From NCBI GenBank assembly GCA_017503645.1, contig JAFVSR010000101.1, positions 1-32,724 on the forward strand: a DNA stretch of 32,724 nt. The letters are read 5' to 3'. This document shows, piece after piece, positions 16,346 through 24,391 of this stretch. Origin of the DNA: Bacteroidaceae bacterium (GTDB lineage: Bacteria > Bacteroidota > Bacteroidia > Bacteroidales > Bacteroidaceae). A model generated the notes under the pieces. That model did no database searches. It saw nothing but the letters and a program-made list of their open reading frames with translations, and was not told the origin of the DNA. How positions within the stretch are numbered: the stretch's first letter is position 1; each line of letters opens with the position of its first letter. The translations under genes were made by a program, and so were the position numbers.

Positions 16346-17785
16346 ATGGCATATAATAATAATGTTATGTTTGTAAGATATCGTCTTTTGGCAGAATTGG
16401 TATCTATGTGGAAGAACGACGAACTCGTTGAGAAGATAGACCGCCTGCCCTACCTGCTTCATCCCCGTAACCAAAAGCCGCAAGGCCGTTGCTGCATACA
16501 CAAAGAGCGTGCGGTTACGAAGTACAAAACAATGGCTATGCTCGGTTTCTCGATGAAAGACGAGTATGACGAAATAGATTCTCTGCAGCACTACGCGCAG
16601 CGTATGATGGACCGCGAGAACATTTCGCAAGGGAAGGACATTCTGCACGTGATGGACGAGGCTTGTTCATCGTGCATAAAGACAAACTACGAGGTGTCGA
16701 ACCTGTGCCGCGGTTGCGCTGCACGCCCCTGCTACACAAACTGCCCAAAGGATGCCATCTACTACGACAACGACGGCAAGGCCCACATTGACCACGACAA
16801 ATGTATAAGCTGTGGCAAGTGCCACCAGGTGTGCCCCTACCACGCAATCATTTATATGCCCGTACCTTGCGAGGAGGCGTGCCCCGTGAAGGCCATCTCA
16901 AAGGACGAGTATGGCGTGGAGCACATAGACCCCGAAAAGTGCATCTACTGCGGCAAGTGCCTCAACGCCTGCCCGTTTGGTGCCATATTCGACAAATGCG
17001 AGGTGTTCGACGTTCTCAAGCGCATACGCAGTGGCGAGAAGGTGATTGCAATGGTTGCCCCCGCCGTGCTTGCACAGTTCGGCCAGCCGAGCGAGCAGGT
17101 TTACGGTGCACTCAAAGCCATAGGCTTCAGCGATGTGATTGAGGTGGCATACGGTGCCGAGGAGACAATACGCCGCGAAAGCGAGGAGTTGAAGGAGAAG
17201 ATTGAGGAGGGCGCTGCGTTTATGACAACAAGCTGCTGCCCCGCATATGTGAACCTTGCACGCAAGCACATACCCGACCTTGTGAAATATGTATCGTCAA
17301 CAGGCTCACCGATGCACTACACCGCCGAGTATGCCAAAGAGAAGTTCCCCGGCTGCGTAACGGTGTTCATAGCCCCCTGTGCATCGAAGAAGGCCGAGGG
17401 TATAGAGGATGCCAATGTGGATTTCGTGTGGACCTTCCGCGAGCTCGACTCGGTTATTCAGGGTATGGGCGTGGATATTGAAACATCCATCCCCTACACA
17501 CCTACCGAGGTTGCATCGAAGGATGCTCACAATTTTGCAAAGACAACCGGCGTATTCACTGCCGTGAAGAACTACATAGGCCAGGCCGAACTGGAGGGCA
17601 CGGTTATTGCCGACCTCAACAAGAAGAACATTGCCCTGTTGCGTGCATATGCAAAAACAGGCAAATGCCCCACAAAGATGGTGGAGGTGATGTCTTGCCC
17701 GGGTGGTTGCATCACAGGCCCCTGCTCTTGCAGCCAGGGCGGCGAGGCTGCACGCCGATTTGAGGCCGAGGTTAAACGCAAATAA
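16346..17785 (+). CDS. [FeFe]-hydrogenase, ferredoxin-domain type (group B-like)
   Basis: This 479-residue enzyme would interconvert protons and H2 with ferredoxin-type electron partners in the cytoplasm. Cysteine motifs for several [4Fe-4S] clusters occupy residues 107-218, including CISCGKC (153-159) and CIYCGKC (199-205). The H-cluster motifs follow: TSCCPAY (295-301), APCASKK (343-349) and MSCPGGCITGPC (449-460), giving ligands C297, C345, C451 and C455. The L3 motif lacks the GGGQP that follows in the classical group A enzymes, which fits group B, known from gut Bacteroidota. The frame is open from 15974, but that part is antisense to hydE; the ATG at 16346 begins the homologous region. 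It lies next to hydE, and phoH follows 21 bases later. Confidence 0.92.
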   Translation: MAYNNNVMFVRYRLLAELVSMWKNDELVEKIDRLPYLLHPRNQKPQGRCCIHKERAVTKYKTMAMLGFSMKDEYDEIDSLQHYAQRMMDRENISQGKDILHVMDEACSSCIKTNYEVSNLCRGCAARPCYTNCPKDAIYYDNDGKAHIDHDKCISCGKCHQVCPYHAIIYMPVPCEEACPVKAISKDEYGVEHIDPEKCIYCGKCLNACPFGAIFDKCEVFDVLKRIRSGEKVIAMVAPAVLAQFGQPSEQVYGALKAIGFSDVIEVAYGAEETIRRESEELKEKIEEGAAFMTTSCCPAYVNLARKHIPDLVKYVSSTGSPMHYTAEYAKEKFPGCVTVFIAPCASKKAEGIEDANVDFVWTFRELDSVIQGMGVDIETSIPYTPTEVASKDAHNFAKTTGVFTAVKNYIGQAELEGTVIADLNKKNIALLRAYAKTGKCPTKMVEVMSCPGGCITGPCSCSQGGEAARRFEAEVKRK

Positions 17786-17806
17786 TTGAAGGAGGGCAGC
17801 CGTTAG

Positions 17807-18775
17807 ATGATTGAACGTCACATAATACTCGATGGCATAGACCTCGTTGGTTTCTATGGTGCAGGCAACACACACCTGCAGATGCTCAAAAAATTGCACC
17901 CCAAGTTGCGCATAGTGGCACGCGACAATGTGATAAAAGCCATTGGCGACGAGGAGGAACTGGAGCGCTTTGTGAAGGTGGTGGAGAGGCTCACCGAGTA
18001 CTGCACCAAATACAACAGCCTGAGCGAGGAGGCCATAATAGATGCCGTGAACGGCAAAAAGAGTGACAAGGGCAACGACAGCAATGTTATCGTTTACAAC
18101 ATAAACGGAAAGCCCATATACCCACGAAGCGAGAACCAGTGCCGTCTGGTAGAGGAGTTCAAGAAGAACGATATGCTGTTTGCAGTGGGCCCTGCCGGCA
18201 CCGGAAAGACCTACACGGCAATAGCCCTTGCAGTGCGTGCGCTCAAGAACAAGGAGATAAGGAAAATAATACTCAGCCGCCCCGCAGTGGAGGCAGGCGA
18301 GAAACTGGGATTCCTGCCGGGTGATATGCGCGACAAGATAGACCCCTATCTGCAGCCCTTGTACGACGCCCTGGAAGATATGATTCCAATGGCAAAGCTC
18401 AAGGAGTTTATGGAGATGAACGTAATTCAGATAGCACCGCTTGCATTTATGCGTGGCCGCACCCTGAACGATGCCATTGTGATACTCGACGAGGCGCAGA
18501 ACACCACCCCGCAGCAGATAAAGATGTTCCTCACCCGTATGGGCAGCAACACTAAAATGATTATCACGGGCGACCTCACACAGATAGACCTGCCGCAGCA
18601 CCAGAACTCGGGCCTTGTGCAGGCAACAAAGATTCTGAAGGATGTAAAAGGCATAGGGTTCGTCACACTTGGCAAGAAGGATATTGTGCGCCACAAATTG
18701 GTGACACGCATTGTGGATGCATACGAGAGCTACGAAAAGAGACAAAAAGAGGATAACAAACCCACCGAACAATAA
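17807..18775 (+). CDS. phoH: PhoH-family ATPase
   Basis: This 322-residue protein has the PhoH P-loop domain: Walker A GPAGTGKT (128-135), SRPAVEAGEKLGFLPGD (157-173) and Walker B VILDEAQN (225-232). Family members are ATPases, with a helicase-like fold, linked to RNA metabolism and ribosome-related processes; the exact role is unclear. The N-terminal ~100 residues are the usual PhoH extension. A GGAGG at 17791-17795 lies 11 bases before the ATG, stronger than most starts in this window. It follows the hydrogenase by only 21 bases and precedes purC by 15 bases. The phoH-purC pairing is common in Bacteroidota, so the hydrogenase is probably the newcomer in front. Confidence 0.93.
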   Translation: MIERHIILDGIDLVGFYGAGNTHLQMLKKLHPKLRIVARDNVIKAIGDEEELERFVKVVERLTEYCTKYNSLSEEAIIDAVNGKKSDKGNDSNVIVYNINGKPIYPRSENQCRLVEEFKKNDMLFAVGPAGTGKTYTAIALAVRALKNKEIRKIILSRPAVEAGEKLGFLPGDMRDKIDPYLQPLYDALEDMIPMAKLKEFMEMNVIQIAPLAFMRGRTLNDAIVILDEAQNTTPQQIKMFLTRMGSNTKMIITGDLTQIDLPQHQNSGLVQATKILKDVKGIGFVTLGKKDIVRHKLVTRIVDAYESYEKRQKEDNKPTEQ

Positions 18776-18790
18776 AAACATATATACATT

Positions 18791-19735
18791 ATGGCAAAAG
18801 CATTAACTAACACCGAGTTTCACTTTAAGAAACAAAAGAGTGTATATCACGGAAAAGTGCGTGATGTTTACGATATCAACGACGAGAAATTGGTAATGGT
18901 GGCCACCGACCGCATTTCGGCATTCGACGTGGTGCTGCCCAAAGGCATCCCCTTCAAAGGACAGGTACTGAACCAGATTGCAGCCACCTTCCTCGATGCA
19001 ACAGCCGACATTGTGCCCAACTGGAAACTTGCCACTCCCGATCCTATGGTGACCGTGGGAATAAAGTGCGAGGGATTCCGCGTGGAGATGATTATTCGCG
19101 GCTACCTCACCGGCAGCGCCTGGAGAGAGTACAAGAACGGTTGCCGCTCGCTCTGCGGTGTGGCACTTCCCGACGGTATGCGCGAGAACGAGAAGTTCCC
19201 CACCCCCATTATCACCCCCACAACCAAAGCCGATGAAGGCCACGACGAGAATATCTCTAAAGAGGAGATTATTGCACAAGGCATCGTGAGCAAGGAGGAT
19301 TACGAGCAGTTGGAAAAATACACATATGCCCTCTTTGAGCGCGGCAGCCGAATGGCAGCCGAGAAGGGCCTCATCCTTGTAGATACAAAGTATGAGTTCG
19401 GCAAACGCGATGGCAAAATCTACTTGATAGACGAGATTCACACCCCCGATTCATCACACTATTTCTATGCCGACGGTTACGAGGAGAAGTTCGAAAAGGG
19501 CGAGCCGCAGAAACAGCTGTCAAAGGAGTTCGTGCGCCAGTGGCTCATAGACAACGGCTTTATGGGCCGCGAAGGCGAGCAGGTGCCCGAGATGAGCGAC
19601 GAGTATGTAAACAGCGTATCGGAGCGTTACATCGAGCTATATGAGCACATTGTGGGCAAGCCTTTCGTAAAGGGCGACACCGACCACATTGAAGAACGCA
19701 TAGAGCAGAACATAAAGGATTACCTGGAGCATTAA
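18791..19735 (+). CDS. purC: SAICAR synthetase (purine biosynthesis)
   Basis: PurC condenses CAIR with aspartate, using ATP, to give SAICAR in purine synthesis. The 314-residue protein shows KVRDVYD (22-28), DRISAFDV (40-47), the [13 protein letters not shown] segment and the [11 protein letters not shown] active-site stretch. The length matches the longer form usual in Bacteroidota. It lies 15 bases after phoH, with which it is probably co-transcribed. A strong GC-rich hairpin (19762-19794) follows the stop. Confidence 0.96.
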   Translation: MAKALTNTEFHFKKQKSVYHGKVRDVYDINDEKLVMVATDRISAFDVVLPKGIPFKGQVLNQIAATFLDATADIVPNWKLATPDPMVTVGIKCEGFRVEMIIRGYLTGSAWREYKNGCRSLCGVALPDGMRENEKFPTPIITPTTKADEGHDENISKEEIIAQGIVSKEDYEQLEKYTYALFERGSRMAAEKGLILVDTKYEFGKRDGKIYLIDEIHTPDSSHYFYADGYEEKFEKGEPQKQLSKEFVRQWLIDNGFMGREGEQVPEMSDEYVNSVSERYIELYEHIVGKPFVKGDTDHIEERIEQNIKDYLEH

Positions 19736-19761
19736 TCCTGTTAACAGAATATTATGATAAC

Positions 19762-19794
19762 ACAACGGGGGCGGCATTCAGCCGCCCTCGTTGT
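19762..19794. terminator. GC-rich hairpin between purC and aroE
   Basis: A 14-bp stem with one G-T pair (19762-19775 with 19781-19794) and a five-base loop lies 26 bases after the purC stop and 13 bases before the aroE ATG. It lacks a T run on the plus strand, so it may be an imperfect terminator or a leader hairpin that limits aroE expression. Confidence 0.55.
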
Positions 19795-19807
19795 TAAAAA
19801 TGAAGTT

Positions 19808-20560
19808 ATGGAGAAAAAAGAGTATGGAATAATCGGCTACCCTCTTGGACAATCGGCCTCACCCGCTTTCTTCAACAAGAAATTTGCCGACGAAGGGATA
19901 AACGCCGAATATATTCCGTTTGAAATAGAGTGCATAGAGGATTTGCGCGAGGTATTGAAGAGCCACCCGCAGTTGCAGGGATTCAATGTGACCATACCAT
20001 ACAAACTGCAGGTAATGCGTTTTCTTGAGGGGTTGAGCCCTGCCGCCCAAGGGATACAGGCTGTAAACGTGGTGAAGGTGGAGCACGATGCCGACGGCAC
20101 GCCGCACCTCTACGGGCACAACAGCGATGTGATAGGCTTTACACGCTCACTGGAACCGCTCACAAAAGGCAAGCACACAAAAGCGCTTATCTTGGGCACA
20201 GGCGGAGTGTCAAAGGCTGTTGCCTACTCGCTAACGCAGATGGGTATTGAGTATATTTTTGTTTCGCGCAAGGCAAGCGAAAAGGCTATTGCATACGAGC
20301 AGCTCACCGAGGAGATTATGCGCACCCATACGCTCATAATAAACTGCACACCGCTTGGAATGGTGGGACACGGAATAGACCAATGCCCTGCAATCCCTTA
20401 TGAGCAACTGAACGAGAGCCACTTGCTATACGACATTGTATATAATCCCGAAAACACCCTGTTCTTGCAAAAAGGAGCAGCGCAGGGCGCCGCCACCAAA
20501 AGCGGGTACGAAATGTGGCACCTGCAGGCGCTGGCTTCGTGGGAGATCTGGAACAAGTAA
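19808..20560 (+). CDS. aroE: Shikimate dehydrogenase
   Basis: AroE reduces 3-dehydroshikimate to shikimate with NADPH in aromatic amino acid synthesis. The 250-residue protein has the substrate-binding SAS serines (16-18), the catalytic lysine in NVTIPYK (K66), N105/D107, and a nucleotide-binding loop GTGGVSKA (130-137). The ATG at 19808 begins at the conserved EYGIIGYPLGQS; an upstream ATG at 19754 would place the hairpin inside the coding region and adds residues without similarity. It is slightly short for the family but has all key elements. A terminator follows. Confidence 0.93.
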   Translation: MEKKEYGIIGYPLGQSASPAFFNKKFADEGINAEYIPFEIECIEDLREVLKSHPQLQGFNVTIPYKLQVMRFLEGLSPAAQGIQAVNVVKVEHDADGTPHLYGHNSDVIGFTRSLEPLTKGKHTKALILGTGGVSKAVAYSLTQMGIEYIFVSRKASEKAIAYEQLTEEIMRTHTLIINCTPLGMVGHGIDQCPAIPYEQLNESHLLYDIVYNPENTLFLQKGAAQGAATKSGYEMWHLQALASWEIWNK

Positions 20561-20565
20561 CTTAA

Positions 20566-20605
20566 CACAAAATAGGCTGCTAAAAATTTAGCAGCCTATT
20601 TTGTG
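20566..20605. terminator. Bidirectional hairpin terminator between aroE and rel
   Basis: Two perfect 19-base arms (20566-20584 and 20587-20605) are separated by two bases. It lies six bases after the aroE stop and 19 bases beyond the stop of the convergent rel gene, so it can serve both. The core GGCTGCTAA/TTAGCAGCC is the same as in the palindrome at 345-378. Confidence 0.85.
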
Positions 20606-20623
20606 AGGATATGAACGACAGCA

Positions 20624-22489
20624 TTACTCTATTCGCTGGCTCACCTCATCCACACCGTCGATGTCGGAAATATTCGAGATTACCTCTTGCAGTTCGGCCG
20701 AGGAGTGTACCGAGAAGGTTGCCGAGCAGGTCACAATCTCATCGACACACTCGGTTGATATGTGAGAGAGGGATAGTTTTAGTTTGTTTGTTATGCACTC
20801 CACAATATCTATGAGCAGGTGATAGCGGTCAACAGCCTTGATATTGATTTTTACGGGGTAGAGAAAATCGTTGTCCTCCTCGAAATTTACGGGGATAATG
20901 TCGTCACCGTGCTGCGATGCCAACCTTATTGCCGACTTGCAGTCGCGGCGGTGCACTATGATGCTGCCATCCTCCTTCTTGAAGCCTATCACCTCGTCGC
21001 CAGGCAACGGGTGGCAGTTTTCGCAACGCTCATAGGGTAGCTTGCGCTGCTTGTTGAGTATGCTGTTTAGGCGCGATTTTGCTTTGTAGGTTGATACGTG
21101 TTGCAGCCAGTCGCTTTTGGGAACCACCTTCTCGCTTTGCCCTATCTCCACACAATCGCCGCGCTTGAGAACAGTCTTTATGGAACAGAGGGTTCCGTTA
21201 ACGCGGGCATATTGGGCGTGGGCGCCAAGCTCGCTATGTATTTCGAATGCAAAGTCGAGGGCTGTGGCACCTGTGGGCAGAATCACACAATTGCCTTTAG
21301 GGGTGAACACCATAATATCGTCGTTGTAAAACGAGGATGTGACACCCTCCATATACTCTACCTCCTTGCCGTGGAAGGCTATATCCTGAAGCACAAGTTT
21401 GAATTTTTCGAGCCAATTGGTGATGTTGCTCTCGGAGCTCTCGGCCACACAACCGAACTGCGACTTTCGCACCATACGTTCCGATGATATATGTACCTCT
21501 TCCCAGGTGCCGTGGGCGGTGAGCAGCTTCACGTGGAAGCTCTGGTAGCCGTTCTCCTTGGGAGAGTCTATGAAGTTGGCTACCGATGCCGGTTTCTCCT
21601 TGAAGGTATCGGTGAGCATTGAGTATATTTTAAGGCTCATATCCTTTTCGGAATAGTCGTGGGTGTTTGGGTATATTATGCGTACATAGAATTTACCCTC
21701 CACGTGCTTGAAGTCGCAACCCGATGCGTGCATCTTCTTCCAGGTGTTATATGGGCCACGGCAAATGAGCTCGGTGCGGCCCATATATATGCCGCTGCGC
21801 TGCAACATCTCCTCTATCTTTTGCACAAAGGGGGTAAGGGCCTGCTCTTTTTGAGCCTGTTCTTCGGCAAGAAGGCGCTCAATGAGCTCATACTCGCGCG
21901 GGCAACGATAGCGGAAGGAGAGGTTCTCAAGCTCGCGTTTTATATGGTATAGGCCCAAACGATGGGCAAGGGGGGCATAGAAATAGTCGGTTTCTCCGGC
22001 AATCTTCATCTGCTTGTCGGGGCGCATACTGTCGAGCGTGCGCATATTATGCAGGCGGTCGGATAGTTTAATGAGCAGGGCACGGATATCGTAGTGAATG
22101 GAGTCGAGCATCTGCTTGTAGTTGTCAATCTGCTTCGACGAGTCGTAGTGCTGTTTCTTTTTCTTCGTTATAACATTTACAAGGAAGGCCACATCGGCAC
22201 CAAAACGCTCCTCTATGTCCTCTATTGTGTAGGGGGTATCCTCAACCACATCGTGCAGGAAAGCCGCTATTATGGGGTTGGCACCCAGGCGCAACTCCTC
22301 GGCCACAATACGTGCTACGGCTATGGGGTGTATAATGTATGGCTCGCCCGACTTACGACGCTGTTCCTTGTGGGCCTCGCGTGCAAGTTCATAGGCTGCT
22401 CTGATTCTGCCGATATCCTCGGTTGAAAGACGGCGCGACAGCGTTGCCAACAAATCTTCAACGCCATTGTCAATTTCCTTGTATTCCAT
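20624..22489 (-). CDS. Rel/SpoT-family (p)ppGpp hydrolase with degenerate synthetase domain
   Basis: This 621-residue RelA/SpoT homolog has domains in the usual order. The HD hydrolase (about 25-190) is complete, with H54, HDVVEDT (79-85) and SDRLHNMR (143-150). The synthetase region (about 235-360) keeps KENGYQSFH (311-319) and a glutamate at 331. Its nucleotide-binding RxKxxxS segment is disrupted (CRGPYNTWKK), and the catalytic aspartate after VRVIV is replaced by proline (VRIIYP, P274). TGS, zinc-finger-like (ERCENCHPLPGDEV) and ACT domains follow. It therefore probably degrades (p)ppGpp and does not make it; a second, complete Rel elsewhere in the genome would be expected. The ATG at 22489 is fixed by a GGAGG at 22494-22498. 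Confidence 0.85.
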   Translation of the reverse strand: MEYKEIDNGVEDLLATLSRRLSTEDIGRIRAAYELAREAHKEQRRKSGEPYIIHPIAVARIVAEELRLGANPIIAAFLHDVVEDTPYTIEDIEERFGADVAFLVNVITKKKKQHYDSSKQIDNYKQMLDSIHYDIRALLIKLSDRLHNMRTLDSMRPDKQMKIAGETDYFYAPLAHRLGLYHIKRELENLSFRYRCPREYELIERLLAEEQAQKEQALTPFVQKIEEMLQRSGIYMGRTELICRGPYNTWKKMHASGCDFKHVEGKFYVRIIYPNTHDYSEKDMSLKIYSMLTDTFKEKPASVANFIDSPKENGYQSFHVKLLTAHGTWEEVHISSERMVRKSQFGCVAESSESNITNWLEKFKLVLQDIAFHGKEVEYMEGVTSSFYNDDIMVFTPKGNCVILPTGATALDFAFEIHSELGAHAQYARVNGTLCSIKTVLKRGDCVEIGQSEKVVPKSDWLQHVSTYKAKSRLNSILNKQRKLPYERCENCHPLPGDEVIGFKKEDGSIIVHRRDCKSAIRLASQHGDDIIPVNFEEDNDFLYPVKINIKAVDRYHLLIDIVECITNKLKLSLSHISTECVDEIVTCSATFSVHSSAELQEVISNISDIDGVDEVSQRIE

Positions 22490-22660
22490 AATTCCTCCCT
22501 TTTTGTAAAACTTTCTCCGAAAATGCGAATTTGATAAAAAAATATCAATAAGCAAACTCTTTTGTACATTTTGTGGGGATTTTAAGAAAAAAAGCAGAAT
22601 ATGGGCTCAATTTGAGGAAATAAAATCGGGGTGGTTATTCATATTTTCGGCATAATTGAC

Positions 22661-22668
22661 TACATTTG
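22661..22668 (+). promoter_or_regulatory. -7 element of pheS
   Basis: TACATTTG matches the TAnnTTTG consensus exactly and is followed by GC and an A-rich stretch. No exact TTTG was found at the -33 distance. The transcript would have a leader of about 65 bases before the ATG at 22742. Confidence 0.5.
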
Positions 22669-22741
22669 CAAAACTATTGCGGCTAGGTGTTGTTATGCGC
22701 CACCGCACAATGAACTTTTTTGAAATTATAAAATAACAGAT

Positions 22742-23761
22742 ATGTTAGAGCAGATAAATTTATTGCTTGAGGAGATTAAGGGCGTGACAGCTGCCAATGC
22801 CGAGGAATTGGAGGCGCTACGCTTGAAATATTTGAGTAAGAAAGGTATTCTCAATGGCCTAATGGCACAGTTCCGCGAGGTGCCTGCCGAGCAGAAGAGA
22901 GAGGTGGGTGTGAAACTGAATGAATTAAAAACAGCTATTCAGGAACACATAAACAGCCTTAAGGAGCAGCTTGAGACAAGCGATGACGAGCAGTGCGAGA
23001 TAGACCTCACACGCCCCGCCTACCCTGCCACACTTGGCACACGCCACCCGTTGACTATTGTAAAGAACGAGATTGTGGATATTTTTGCCCGCTTAGGCTT
23101 CTCCATTGCCAATGGCCCCGAGGTTGAGGACGACTGGCACGTATTCTCGTCGATGAACTTTGCCGAGGACCATCCCGCACGCGATATGCAGGATACATTC
23201 TTTGTGGAGGCTCACCCCGACATCATTCTGCGCACCCACACCAGCAGCGTGCAGAGCCGCGTGATGGAGGCAAGCAAGCCCCCTATCCGCATTATGGCAC
23301 CCGGCCGCGTGTATCGCAACGAGGCCATCAGCTACCGTGCGCACTGCTTCTTCCACCAGCTGGAAGGCTTGTATATAGACAAGAACGTGTCGTTCACCGA
23401 CCTTAAGCAAGTGCTTTTGCTCTTTGCACAGGAGATGTTCGGCAAGGATACCAAGATACGCCTGCGCCCCTCGTACTTCCCCTTCACCGAGCCCAGCGCC
23501 GAAATGGACATCAGCTGCAACATCTGCGGTGGCAAGGGTTGCCCCTTCTGCAAAGGTACAGGTTGGGTGGAGATTCTCGGTTGCGGTATGGTGGACCCCA
23601 ACGTACTTGAGCTTTGCGGCATAGACAGCAAAGAGTACTCGGGCTACGCATTCGGTATGGGTATCGAGCGTATCACCAACCTCAAATACCAAGTAAAGGA
23701 TTTGCGACTCTTCAGCGAGAACGATGTCCGATTCTTGAAACTTTTTGAAAGCGCTAATTAA
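22742..23761 (+). CDS. pheS: Phenylalanyl-tRNA synthetase alpha subunit
   Basis: PheS is the catalytic subunit that charges tRNA-Phe together with PheT. The 339 residues comprise an N-terminal coiled coil (about 1-85) and the class II core. Motif 2 begins RVYRNEAIS near residue 188, and motif 3 is AFGMGIERITNLKY. A cysteine-rich insertion (CNICGGKGCPFCKGTGW) resembles the standard family element. The beta subunit gene is not adjacent, which is common in Bacteroidota. A terminator with a clear T run follows. Confidence 0.97.
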   Translation: MLEQINLLLEEIKGVTAANAEELEALRLKYLSKKGILNGLMAQFREVPAEQKREVGVKLNELKTAIQEHINSLKEQLETSDDEQCEIDLTRPAYPATLGTRHPLTIVKNEIVDIFARLGFSIANGPEVEDDWHVFSSMNFAEDHPARDMQDTFFVEAHPDIILRTHTSSVQSRVMEASKPPIRIMAPGRVYRNEAISYRAHCFFHQLEGLYIDKNVSFTDLKQVLLLFAQEMFGKDTKIRLRPSYFPFTEPSAEMDISCNICGGKGCPFCKGTGWVEILGCGMVDPNVLELCGIDSKEYSGYAFGMGIERITNLKYQVKDLRLFSENDVRFLKLFESAN

Positions 23762-23772
23762 AAAACAGAATA

Positions 23773-23813
23773 AAGAGTCGGCACCAAAACAAAACGGTCG
23801 CCGACTTTTTTTT
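23773..23813 (+). terminator. Intrinsic terminator of pheS
   Basis: Stem AGTCGGC/GCCGACT (23776-23782 with 23800-23806), extended by an inner ACC/GGT pairing, is followed by a run of eight T. It lies 14 bases after the pheS stop. Confidence 0.88.
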
Positions 23814-23833
23814 ATAAATCACAAAAACGCACT

Positions 23834-24334
23834 ATGAGCACAACACTATACCTTGTACGCCACGGCGAAACCATAGAGAACTCAAAAGGCTTGTTCCAAG
23901 GGCAAACCCCCGGGCACCTATCGGAAAAGGGCAAAGAGGAGGCATTGAGTCTGCGCCCCCGCCTTGCAAATATGACATTCGACGTGGTGCTGTGCAGCGA
24001 CCTTAAACGCTGCTTGGACACGGCAGAGATTGCCCTCGATGGAATTGAGTGCACATTCATAAAAGAGCCGCTGTTGCGTGAGCGCGACCTTGGCAACCTG
24101 GCAGGAACACCCATAAAAGGAGCCGTGCTTAACGAAACGGTGGAAACCGAGGAGTCAATGGCACAGAGGGCCCAAGCCTTCTTGGAGAAGGTGCGCAAGG
24201 AGTACCCCGGAAAGAGGGTGCTTGCCTTCAGCCACGGATTTTTCTGCCGCATTATGCAGGCAGGGCTCGAGGGCGTGACACACCGCGACGTAACGCTTAT
24301 GGGCAACTGCGAAATAAGAGAATTTACTATTTAA
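23834..24334 (+). CDS. Histidine phosphatase (phosphoglycerate mutase-like)
   Basis: This 166-residue protein belongs to branch 1 of the histidine phosphatase superfamily. The catalytic RHGE is at residues 9-12 with phospho-acceptor H10; the acid/base glutamate is probably E83 (LRERDLGN), and the second histidine is H134 (FSHGFF). It is shorter than true phosphoglycerate mutase (about 230-250), so a small broad phosphatase acting on a sugar phosphate or nucleotide is more likely. It is cytoplasmic, as no signal peptide is visible. It is preceded by the pheS terminator and followed by its own palindromic hairpin. Confidence 0.85.
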   Translation: MSTTLYLVRHGETIENSKGLFQGQTPGHLSEKGKEEALSLRPRLANMTFDVVLCSDLKRCLDTAEIALDGIECTFIKEPLLRERDLGNLAGTPIKGAVLNETVETEESMAQRAQAFLEKVRKEYPGKRVLAFSHGFFCRIMQAGLEGVTHRDVTLMGNCEIREFTI

Positions 24335-24342
24335 TCATTTGT

Positions 24343-24374
24343 ATTATGGCTGCTTGCGCGCAAGCAGCCATAAT
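24343..24374. terminator. Palindromic hairpin after the histidine phosphatase
   Basis: A perfect 32-base palindrome centred on GCGCGC (24356-24361) lies eight bases after the stop. Its arms contain GGCTGCT/AGCAGCC, shared with the hairpins at 345-378 and 20566-20605. The T-rich tail is short, so termination may be partial. Confidence 0.7.
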
Positions 24375-24391
24375 TTGTCACCGAAAACATT

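Noticed and set aside
17306-18781. 491-codon open frame on the minus strand
   Set aside because: It lies antisense to the hydrogenase and phoH genes, whose proteins are clearly recognised; its translation is rich in Cys and His and matches no family.
19754-19807. Upstream start for aroE
   Set aside because: It would put the GC-rich hairpin inside the gene and adds 18 residues not seen in shikimate dehydrogenases.
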